Part shown: piece after piece, positions 1 through 5,288 of the stretch
How positions within the stretch are numbered: position 1 is the stretch's first letter
How the letters are laid out: every line of letters starts with the position of its first letter
Origin: Holophagae bacterium
GTDB lineage: Bacteria; Acidobacteriota; Thermoanaerobaculia; Thermoanaerobaculales; Sulfomarinibacteraceae
Length of the DNA: 5,666 nucleotides
Assembly (NCBI GenBank): GCA_030609785.1
Contig: JAUWTC010000201.1
Span: 1-5,666 of the forward strand
Direction of reading: 5' to 3'
Notes under the pieces: model-generated
Seen by the model: only the letters and a program-made list of their open reading frames with translations
Database searches by the model: none
What the model was told of the DNA's origin: nothing
Translations under genes and position numbers: made by a program

Positions 1-1540
1 TCAACCTGTTCAACAGGGCGCTTGCTTTGAGACGCGCCTCTTCGAACTCCTCACCGTCAGGATTGATCGCTTCGGTCAACCCGTCGGTGTAGAGCATCAT
101 CACGTCCCTCGGCGATATTTCCAACTCTCCGACCGTGTATTCGGCTGCCGGCAACAGACCCAAGGGAACGCCACAGGATCCCAGCCACTGGGCCTCCCCT
201 CCGACTCGAAGGACCAGCCCGGGGTTGTGGCCGGCGTTGACGTAGCGAACCCGCCCACTCGGCACATCTACCTCGGCGATGAAAGCGGTGGAATATTTCT
301 CCGGCGGCGTACGGTCGTAGAGCAGCTGTGAAACCCGCCGGCAGCAGTCGTCCAGCGGGACTCCCTCCTCCAGAGGCCCGGCAGAGAGGGCTTCCAGCGA
401 GGCCGTCAACAGCGCAGCGGCGATGCCCTTGCCCGAGACATCGGCCACGAGAATCACCAGTGTGCCCCCGTCGTCGCGCTCGAAGACTTTGTAGATGTCG
501 CCCGAAACGCCCCTCGAAGGCAAGTTGCCCGCGTGGATCTCCCAACCCTCTGGGTCCGGGAGATGGTCCGGCAGCAGAGCCATCTGGATTCGGCGGCCCA
601 GGGCCACCTCCTTTTCCAGCACACGGCGCTCGGCCGCCTCTTCCGCCAGACGGACGTTGGAGATCCGCATGGCGGCAACCGAAGCCATCGACACCAGAAG
701 CTCCATGTCGTCTTCATCGAAGGCCCGGGCCCCACGGGTCGAACCCAGAACGATCAGACCCAGCGCCTGGTCGCCGTCGAGAAGGGGGGCGGCCAGAATG
801 CTACGAAGGCCCGACATGATCATGCTCTGAGCCTGGTTAAATCTCTCGTCGTCCCGGGCATCGAGCACCAGCGCGGCCTGCCGACCTTCGACGACCTCCT
901 TGATCAGACTGCTCGAGGCCAAGCTGTCCGGCTCGCCCTGTATCGACCTGCCGGCGACCCGGCTGTACCCTCCATCGTCGATGAGGAAAATCGCCCCATC
1001 CTCCGGTTTGAGGTGGTCGAACACGCTGTCCAGGATGATGTCCAACAACTCCTGCAACTCGACCGAGCGGCCCAAGGCCTTGTGCACGTCGATCAATAAT
1101 CTCAGTCGTTCGACGGCCGGGCTTCGAGCGACTTCAACCACTGCGTCGGTATCGATGCGGTCGGAGAGCATCGGGCTGCTTTCCAGCAAGGCATCGGCCG
1201 AGCGGAAGACCGTGTGGCCATCCATCAGGTCCCGCCCGGCGTCCGGGCCACGTCCTCCCATCAACATTACCCTGCTCCCGCCCAGGGTCACGGTCTGCCC
1301 CAGGTTGATCCGGGTCGCTCCGTCAGTACGAACCTGGTCAATGAATGTCCCATTGCGGCTGCCCAGGTCTTCGACGAACCAAGTTTCACCGGAGCGGAAC
1401 AACCGGGCGTGCAGACGCGAAAGCGATCGGTCGGGAATCGTCAGGCCGGCCCGGGTAGACCGACCGATGATAATCTCGTCGTCGAGAACGTGGGATTCCC
1501 AGGTCGCGTCGTCCGGAGCGGTGATGTGCAGGTCGAGCAT
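1..1540 (-). CDS. FHA-GAF-SpoIIE (PP2C-type) serine/threonine phosphatase, 3' end cut by the window
   Basis: Reads from the ATG at 1540 to the left edge without a stop; 513 complete codons are visible. Residues about 1-95 form a forkhead-associated (FHA) phosphothreonine-binding domain: GRS near 26, SRLHARLF near 41 and DLGSRNGTF near 58-66. Residues about 140-300 look like a GAF sensor domain (hydrophobic helix-sheet pattern, SILAAPLLDGDQALGLIVLG near 247-266), followed by a short charged helical linker. Residues from about 305 on are a SpoIIE/RsbU-type PP2C phosphatase: RRIQMALLP near 316-324, GVSGDIY near 344-350, ADVSGKGIAAAL near 366-377, NAGHNPG near 435-441 and YTDGLTEA near 484-491. 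Proteins of this type dephosphorylate regulators, often anti-anti-sigma factors. The final part, normally carrying a last metal-binding Asp pair, lies off the window. The first motif reads VSGD rather than the usual VGGD. No Shine-Dalgarno is seen; the start is chosen because the FHA fold begins at once. The specific target is unknown. Confidence 0.93.
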   Translation of the reverse strand, partial: MLDLHITAPDDATWESHVLDDEIIIGRSTRAGLTIPDRSLSRLHARLFRSGETWFVEDLGSRNGTFIDQVRTDGATRINLGQTVTLGGSRVMLMGGRGPDAGRDLMDGHTVFRSADALLESSPMLSDRIDTDAVVEVARSPAVERLRLLIDVHKALGRSVELQELLDIILDSVFDHLKPEDGAIFLIDDGGYSRVAGRSIQGEPDSLASSSLIKEVVEGRQAALVLDARDDERFNQAQSMIMSGLRSILAAPLLDGDQALGLIVLGSTRGARAFDEDDMELLVSMASVAAMRISNVRLAEEAAERRVLEKEVALGRRIQMALLPDHLPDPEGWEIHAGNLPSRGVSGDIYKVFERDDGGTLVILVADVSGKGIAAALLTASLEALSAGPLEEGVPLDDCCRRVSQLLYDRTPPEKYSTAFIAEVDVPSGRVRYVNAGHNPGLVLRVGGEAQWLGSCGVPLGLLPAAEYTVGELEISPRDVMMLYTDGLTEAINPDGEEFEEARLKASALLNRL

Positions 1541-1544
1541 GGCG

Positions 1545-1619
1545 AGACAAGGATACCGCGTCCGGGTGAAAGCTGGAAAGCTGGGAGGCTGAGGCTCGTT
1601 TCCCCTGATATCCTTCTCT
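1545..1619. promoter_or_regulatory. Divergent promoter region with mirrored TATCCTT boxes
   Basis: The 82-base gap between two divergent starts holds the same box facing both ways. On the plus strand TATCCTTCTCT lies at 1609-1619, its first T 14 bases before the methyltransferase ATG (1623). On the minus strand TATCCTTGTCT runs 1555-1545, its first T 15 bases before the phosphatase ATG (1540). They match at 10 of 11 positions. Neither start has a Shine-Dalgarno at normal distance. TATCCT resembles a -10 hexamer (4 of 6 against TATAAT), and the plus-strand copy is preceded by TGA, as in an extended -10. If so, both mRNAs would be leaderless or nearly so. A shared operator is the alternative. 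No convincing -35 is seen. Confidence 0.35.
1568..1596. repeat. Imperfect 8-base tandem repeat between divergent genes
   Basis: Three consecutive octamers, GAAAGCTG (1568-1575), GAAAGCTG (1576-1583) and GGAGGCTG (1584-1591), are followed by a partial unit AGGCT (1592-1596). The first two are identical and the third differs at two positions. Read on the minus strand, the array starts as a TCCCAGC-type repeat resembling the one at 2584-2609. It lies where upstream promoter elements of the flanking genes would be, so it may bind a regulator or simply be a dispersed short repeat. Confidence 0.6.
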
Positions 1620-1622
1620 TCA

Positions 1623-2444
1623 ATGGACGATTCACCATCACGGCGCTCGATTCTCCTGGGCCTCCACAGCCTCAGCTGGAGGCTCCTGGAGGCTTTGGAT
1701 AGCGCCGCACGCGGCCTCTGGGCGGGACTTTGGCTGGGACTCTTATCCCGGGAGCATCTCCATCGTATCGATCAGCTCTCCTACGGAGCCTCAAAAAGCT
1801 ATCAGGACGCCGACCACAATCTCTCCGGGCTCTTCGGCTGGGAAACCGAGGCCGTCGATCACTATTTTCAAGGCCGACGACGGTTGCTGTTGCTGGGCGC
1901 CGGCGCCGGGAGAGAGGTCATACCGCTGCTGGATCGAGGATTCGACGTCGATGCCTTTGAATGCCACGAGGGTCTGCGTCAAGCCGGCAATGATCTGCTG
2001 GCTCGTCAAGGACCTCGGTGCTCCATCCAGACGATGGAACGTGACCGCTGCCCCAAACTCGAAGACAGGTACGACGGCGTCGTTATCGGCTGGGGCATGT
2101 TGACGCTGGTGCAGGGCCGGCAGACCCGCTCGCAAATGCTGAGAGATCTCCGCTCGGCTGTTCCAACCGGCGCTCCGATGCTGATGTCCTTCTACGTCCT
2201 CGGCGGCCCACAGCGGCGCTATCGCATTGCTGTCCGGTTCGGAAACGTTATTCGGCGGGTCCTGGGCAACGAAAGACTGGAATTCGGGGATGATCTCTCC
2301 CCCGGCTTCGCCCACTTTTTCACCCGGGAAACGATCGAAGAGGAACTCCGCGAAGCTGGTTGGCGCCTCGAGTTTTTCGACCGCAGGACCTACCCCCATG
2401 CTGTGGCGTTGGCGGACGGAGACTCTGTAACGCTCGGAAACTGA
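1623..2444 (+). CDS. Class I SAM-dependent methyltransferase-like protein
   Basis: 273 residues from ATG 1623 to TGA 2442-2444. The glycine-rich SAM-binding motif I is clear at residues 88-99 (LLLLGAGAGREV), following a first strand as in Rossmann-fold methyltransferases. An acidic residue at the end of the second strand (around D110-E113, in DVDAFECHEG) fits ribose-hydroxyl binding. YDGVVIGWGMLTLV (150-163) matches the motif around strand 4, and the helix plus strand near 170-192 (MLRDLRSAVPTGAPMLMSFY) matches the usual strand 5. The N-terminal 70 residues are a helical extension, and residues 230-262 (FTRETIEEELREAGWRLEFF) resemble the C-terminal part of small-molecule methyltransferases. 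The substrate cannot be told from sequence. It is transcribed alone, divergent from the phosphatase and convergent with the peptide-modification operon, so membership of that pathway is unproven. No Shine-Dalgarno is visible; a later in-frame start cannot be excluded. Confidence 0.85.
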   Translation: MDDSPSRRSILLGLHSLSWRLLEALDSAARGLWAGLWLGLLSREHLHRIDQLSYGASKSYQDADHNLSGLFGWETEAVDHYFQGRRRLLLLGAGAGREVIPLLDRGFDVDAFECHEGLRQAGNDLLARQGPRCSIQTMERDRCPKLEDRYDGVVIGWGMLTLVQGRQTRSQMLRDLRSAVPTGAPMLMSFYVLGGPQRRYRIAVRFGNVIRRVLGNERLEFGDDLSPGFAHFFTRETIEEELREAGWRLEFFDRRTYPHAVALADGDSVTLGN

Positions 2445-2462
2445 GATGCCAGGACGCCACGA

Positions 2463-2564
2463 TGCGGGGCAGGAGCCCCGCGCTCCCACCGTGAAGCCTG
2501 GAACTCGTAACGACTCAGCCATGGACACCGTTGCAGGAGCGCGGGGCTCCCGCCCCGCAACGGT
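2463..2564. repeat. REP-like long inverted repeat with nested GC hairpins
   Basis: Two 24-base arms, 2463-2486 and 2536-2559, are inverted copies matching at 23 of 24 positions, with a 49-base spacer. Each arm is itself palindromic: GCGGGGC-AGGA-GCCCCGC at 2464-2481 and GCGGGGC-TCCC-GCCCCGC at 2541-2558. The right arm also sits inside an 8-base outer stem, ACCGTTGC (2527-2534) pairing with GCAACGGT (2557-2564). No run of T follows on either strand, so it is not a standard Rho-independent terminator. It sits between two convergent genes, where REP/BIME-type elements commonly occur. It could stabilise or end both transcripts, or be a non-autonomous mobile palindrome. Confidence 0.75.
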
Positions 2565-2583
2565 ACCTTGCGATGTCTTGCCT

Positions 2584-2609
2584 TCCCAGCGTCCGAACGT
2601 CCCAGCGTA
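2584..2609. repeat. Octamer-period short direct repeat
   Basis: TCCCAGCGT occurs exactly at 2584-2592 and 2600-2608. Split by eights, the stretch reads CCAGCGTC, CGAACGTC, CCAGCGTA (2586-2609), so the period is 8 bases with a degenerate middle unit. It lies just past the end of the minus-strand operon and next to the REP-like element. It resembles the minus-strand reading of the array at 1568-1596. Confidence 0.55.
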
Positions 2610-2625
2610 AAAGCCCCCAGAGGGC
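2609..2625 (-). terminator. Candidate Rho-independent terminator of the peptide-modification operon
   Basis: On the minus strand, starting 5 bases after the stop of the last operon gene, the sequence reads GCCC-TCTGG-GGGC followed by TTTT (2625 down to 2609). The stem is only 4-5 base pairs and the T run is short, so it would be weak. The GC hairpins farther on (2464-2564) may add to it. Confidence 0.35.
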
Positions 2626-2630
2626 ACAAC

Positions 2631-3014
2631 CTACGCTACGAACGTCTCGTGATACCCCTCATCGGGCTTTTCGGCGCCGTCGAACCCATCGACCGTCAAC
2701 CAGGCGTGCCCGTCCCTCGAGCCCCCGTCCGTACGGATACCGAGATGGAACTTGGGTTCCAGACCACAGCGCGACCAGAGATCAAGCAGAATGTAGGACC
2801 GTTTGAGGCAGGGCCTGAATCCGCGGGGAGGCAACCAGCGGTACCATCGATTGACCAACGCCTCGAAATCTTCGGGGCGCCGCAGACTCTGAGGCAGTGC
2901 CGGAACCCGACGAATGCGCTCAACCAGTTGATCCAAAGGCAGTCGCCGGCACAACCAGGCAACTCTCATGGCGGCCATGATCACCACGAAAGGCATCACG
3001 AGGCCTTTCGCCAT
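2631..3014 (-). CDS. Lasso-peptide B2-type transglutaminase-like protease
   Basis: 127 residues from ATG 3014 to TAG 2633-2631. The family (PF13471, Transglut_core3; C-terminal half of McjB, stand-alone B2 in many lasso systems) holds cysteine proteases that cut the leader from a modified peptide. The Cys-His-Asp set is visible: C69 in RPCLKRSYILLDLW, H103 in DGHAWL and D109 in TVDG. GLEPKFHLGIR (84-94) is the usual strand before the His motif. Residues 5-22 are strongly hydrophobic, as is common in B2 proteins, and may lie against or in the membrane. The start is set by the junction: the upstream gene's TGA and this ATG share one base (TGATG), with GAGGGG 4 bases before. An in-frame ATG at 3032 would add six residues and more overlap. 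It is last in the operon. No macrolactam synthetase is present in the window, so a true lasso product is not supported. Confidence 0.85.
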   Translation of the reverse strand: MAKGLVMPFVVIMAAMRVAWLCRRLPLDQLVERIRRVPALPQSLRRPEDFEALVNRWYRWLPPRGFRPCLKRSYILLDLWSRCGLEPKFHLGIRTDGGSRDGHAWLTVDGFDGAEKPDEGYHETFVA

Positions 3015-4042
3015 CACGCCCCTCGCCTCCACGCTTCTTCCTTGGCCTCGGCCTGGGCGCAGGCGTCTTTGGAGGGACCCATCAGATCACCATCTTCCAC
3101 CAGGGCCTGGGCGGGACAGCGCCCGCAGTAGGCGTACTTGTCGCAGGTCGAGCACGTCTCCAAATCAGCTCGGGTGATCCCCCGGAGTTTCTCAAACCAC
3201 GGCGAGTTCTCCCAGACCTCGCGGAAGGAGGTCTCGAGCACATTGCCGGCCACCACCGGCATGATGTTGCAGGCCAGAACGTCCCCGCCCGAGGTGATAT
3301 TGGCGTAGCGCACGCCGGCCGCACACAGAGGGCCTCCCTCGCGATCAGGATCTACAGCCTCAACCCCACAGACCAGGTCAGGGCTTTCAGCGAAGATCGT
3401 CGGCAGGGCCTCATCGGGCAACCGCATCTTTATCGGTTCGGGATCGCCATCCTTCTTGGACAGGATCTTGGCGAACGAACTCCCCACCGCGTCGATCTCA
3501 CGGGCGAAGTCCAAAGCCCCACGGTAGCTTTCGCGGTTGAGGGTCATCACCGGGATATTGAGTTCCAACTGGAGGCCCCGCTCCCGCACAAACTCGATAC
3601 CCCGCAGGGTCGCGTCGAACGACCCCGCCTTCTGCGTGATCGCCTCGAAGACCTCCCGGTCGTTGGCATAGAAACTGATCTCGACATAGGCCTGTACCTC
3701 AGCCAACTGGTCGGCAATCTCTTCGTCGATCAACGCCCCGTTGGTCAACACTGCCAGGGAGAAACCCAACTCCCGGGCTCGACACACGATCTCGAACCAG
3801 TCCTTGCGCAGGAGGAACTCGCCCCCGGTGAAGACCAGGTACAGGGTTCCCATATCCGCCAGCTCGTCCAGGAGTTCCATCACCCGTTCGGTGGTCAGCA
3901 AATCCGGCGCCTGGAAATCCGGAATGTAACAGTGCCGGCAGCGAAAATTGCAGTGGTGGGTCAGTTCGATGACGACCTCGAGGGGGATGCACTCCTTGGC
4001 CGCGCGCCCGACCAACCGGCTGAAGTGGGGGGTTCTATCCAT
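3014..4042 (-). CDS. Radical SAM/SPASM peptide-modifying enzyme
   Basis: 342 residues. The radical SAM cluster motif CxxxCxxC is C31, C35, C38 (HHCNFRCRHCY), followed by the FTGGE motif (71-75) that contacts the SAM methionine. The C-terminus carries a SPASM domain with the classic seven-Cys pattern: C240, a 12-residue gap, G253, four residues, C258, then C297-x2-C300-x5-C306-x2-C309 and C328. This predicts two auxiliary iron-sulfur clusters besides the SAM cluster. SPASM enzymes act on peptides or proteins, forming thioether or carbon-carbon links or epimerising residues; which one applies here cannot be read from sequence. The N-terminus is short, with no RRE domain of its own, fitting the PqqD-like gene in the same operon as its partner. 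ATG 4042 shares one base with the kinase stop (TGATG), with GGAAGG 6 bases upstream. An in-frame ATG at 4120 lies inside the kinase gene and is less likely. Confidence 0.93.
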   Translation of the reverse strand: MDRTPHFSRLVGRAAKECIPLEVVIELTHHCNFRCRHCYIPDFQAPDLLTTERVMELLDELADMGTLYLVFTGGEFLLRKDWFEIVCRARELGFSLAVLTNGALIDEEIADQLAEVQAYVEISFYANDREVFEAITQKAGSFDATLRGIEFVRERGLQLELNIPVMTLNRESYRGALDFAREIDAVGSSFAKILSKKDGDPEPIKMRLPDEALPTIFAESPDLVCGVEAVDPDREGGPLCAAGVRYANITSGGDVLACNIMPVVAGNVLETSFREVWENSPWFEKLRGITRADLETCSTCDKYAYCGRCPAQALVEDGDLMGPSKDACAQAEAKEEAWRRGA

Positions 4043-4827
4043 CAGAGGCCTTCCGTCATCGTGGCCCACACTGAAGGATCGGGCCAGAAGGCCAGGCGAA
4101 AGACCGGGGTGTCCCGACAAATATCCGTCAACGCTTTGAACGACTCACGCATCAGGGCGGGATGCTCGACCGGCCAATAGATATGCCGCCTCAGTTCCTG
4201 GATGGCCTCGAACTCAGCCAGCGGTATCCGCCGATGTTCAGCGCCGTGCTCGATGATGAAAACCGCCGCGAGGGGAACCACCCCGGGCCGAGCCTGCCAG
4301 AACGGCAGCGACCGCACCTCGACCTCCGTGCCGGCAGCCAGCCGAACCATTTCATCGCACAGCGCCGCTTCGGGGAAAAGCGCCGCCATGGTGCTCTTAC
4401 CGGAACCACTGATGCCGCAGCACAGAAAACCCCGCTTTCCGTCACTGAGCAGGGCGCCATGCACCATCAAGTCCGGGGCGATGACCGAGGGCAAGAGTGT
4501 TCGCAGGACACCGTCGAGCACGTCGGTCCCTTGCCTCGCAGCAACCTGGGCGCTTCGCCCGCCGGGGTGAACGATCGATAGGCACCCGTGCTGCGCCGTC
4601 ATCGTGGCTTCGTCACCCGTGTGGGTGATCGTGATCTCAGGCCTTGCCTCGTCACACACGAATGAGCCGTATCGATCACGGGCCTCGCCTAGCCAGGATC
4701 CGCTGCCACTCTTGATCTCGACAATCGTACCGGCCAGGTCAATCGACAACCGGCCGTCTGGAGCGACGGCCGGTGGGAGAAATTCGGATTGAGCCCGGTT
4801 TTCGCTGATCTCGAACGGCAGCTTCAC
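4042..4827 (-). CDS. HPr-kinase-like P-loop kinase of a peptide-modification operon
   Basis: 261 residues with a GTG start at 4827. The C-terminal half resembles the HPr kinase/phosphorylase catalytic domain (PF07475): HGALL at 123-127, a Walker A loop GISGSGKST at 138-146 (K144) and LCDEMVRL around 156-163, where D158-E159 replace the usual acidic pair. The N-terminal 110 residues are strand-rich and not recognised. HprK-like kinases occur in some lasso-peptide clusters, where they phosphorylate a serine at the precursor C-terminus, and with PqqD-like partners in other clusters of unclear product. A role in carbon-catabolite HPr phosphorylation is unlikely, since nothing in the neighbourhood suggests it. 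The start is inferred from a GTGA overlap with the PqqD-like stop (4 bases). The ATG at 4914 would overlap that gene by 91 bases. A G-run (4836-4830) is the only purine stretch before the GTG, so initiation may depend on coupling. Confidence 0.82.
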   Translation of the reverse strand: MKLPFEISENRAQSEFLPPAVAPDGRLSIDLAGTIVEIKSGSGSWLGEARDRYGSFVCDEARPEITITHTGDEATMTAQHGCLSIVHPGGRSAQVAARQGTDVLDGVLRTLLPSVIAPDLMVHGALLSDGKRGFLCCGISGSGKSTMAALFPEAALCDEMVRLAAGTEVEVRSLPFWQARPGVVPLAAVFIIEHGAEHRRIPLAEFEAIQELRRHIYWPVEHPALMRESFKALTDICRDTPVFRLAFWPDPSVWATMTEGL

Positions 4828-5225
4828 GACCCCCCCGGGTGCTGGTTGCACTGGTGACTTTGGCCCGGCACCAGATGGCACTGGCCTGCAAACTGCTGAA
4901 GCTCTTCCCGCCACTCAATTCGGGGAAAGTCGACGACGGTATCGCTCTTGGAGGCTTCGGACAATTCGCCGGCAACATCAACCAGGCCCTCTTCAGCCAG
5001 ATCGGCAACAAAAAGATGGACGGCGTCGATGACGTCGGCGCCCTCCGGCGCGCCTTCGGAGGCGATCGCCTCGAGGGTCTTCATATCCTGAGGTTCGGAC
5101 AGGGCTTCCCAGATCCGTCCGGCGGCGCCGTCCAGACCGAAAATTCTGTGCCGGGCGAGGTGAATTACGACCATCTCGTCACCGACCTTGCGCCACGCTG
5201 CCCCTTGAATTCTCTTAATCTCCAT
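4824..5225 (-). CDS. PqqD-family (RRE) peptide-binding protein with Cys-containing C-terminal tail
   Basis: 133 residues from ATG 5225 to TGA 4826-4824. Residues 1-85 match the PqqD fold (PF05402), a winged-helix RiPP recognition element that presents a precursor to a radical SAM enzyme: an N-terminal strand pair (WRKVGDEMVVIHLARHRIFGLD), the helix with GRIWEAL (36-42), a second helix, and VIDAVHLFVADLAEEGLVDV (65-84). Stand-alone PqqD proteins usually end near here. This one continues for about 48 residues through an acidic linker (85-99) into FPRIEWREELQQFAGQ (100-115) and the tail CHLVPGQSHQCNQHPGGS (116-133), with Cys at 116 and 126 and a terminal Ser. The segment looks like a leader plus core peptide fused to its recognition domain; this is inference. 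It is first in the operon and starts with GGAG 6 bases upstream. The tail could instead be a metal-binding or docking extension. Confidence 0.85.
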   Translation of the reverse strand: MEIKRIQGAAWRKVGDEMVVIHLARHRIFGLDGAAGRIWEALSEPQDMKTLEAIASEGAPEGADVIDAVHLFVADLAEEGLVDVAGELSEASKSDTVVDFPRIEWREELQQFAGQCHLVPGQSHQCNQHPGGS

Positions 5226-5277
5226 CCATCACTCCAACTCTCGCCCATCTCCAGTTGGACAGGGCCGTAATTGTATA
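5226..5277 (-). promoter_or_regulatory. Candidate promoter -10 and ribosome binding site of the operon
   Basis: Only 63 bases separate the upstream gene's stop (5289) from the first operon start. On the minus strand TATACAAT at 5277-5270 contains TACAAT (5 of 6 against TATAAT), about 45 bases before the ATG. GGAG at 5235-5232 is the ribosome binding site, 6 bases from the ATG. No good -35 is found 16-18 bases upstream of the -10 candidate. The operon may therefore have a weak or alternative-sigma promoter, or be co-transcribed with the upstream gene. Confidence 0.35.
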
Positions 5278-5288
5278 CCAGATAGAGC

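Noticed and set aside
533..1592. Long plus-strand reading frames opposite the phosphatase gene (533-1099, 900-1592)
   Set aside because: Arg/Ser/Pro-rich translations with no motif; the opposite strand encodes continuous FHA, GAF and SpoIIE domains.
2463..2564. CRISPR array or Rho-independent terminator at the GC repeats
   Set aside because: Only two inverted copies, so no direct-repeat array, and no T run after the hairpins on either strand.
1791..2627. A 278-residue minus-strand reading frame opposite the methyltransferase
   Set aside because: It is antisense to a gene with a clear SAM-binding motif, shows no recognisable domain and crosses the intergenic repeats; an effect of high GC.
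2390..2629. A 79-residue minus-strand reading frame just after the B2 gene, considered as a precursor peptide
   Set aside because: It runs through the 8-base repeat and both REP arms and then antisense into the methyltransferase gene; there is no leader-like pattern or good ribosome binding site.
4827..4914. ATG start at 4914 for the kinase
   Set aside because: It would translate the PqqD-like tail region in another frame as a Pro/Gly-rich low-complexity extension; the GTG at 4827 gives a normal 4-base overlap.
2631..5225. A standard lasso-peptide cluster
   Set aside because: B2-like, PqqD/B1-like and kinase genes fit, but no asparagine-synthetase-like macrolactam synthetase, transporter or separate precursor is in the window, and a SPASM enzyme is not a usual lasso component.
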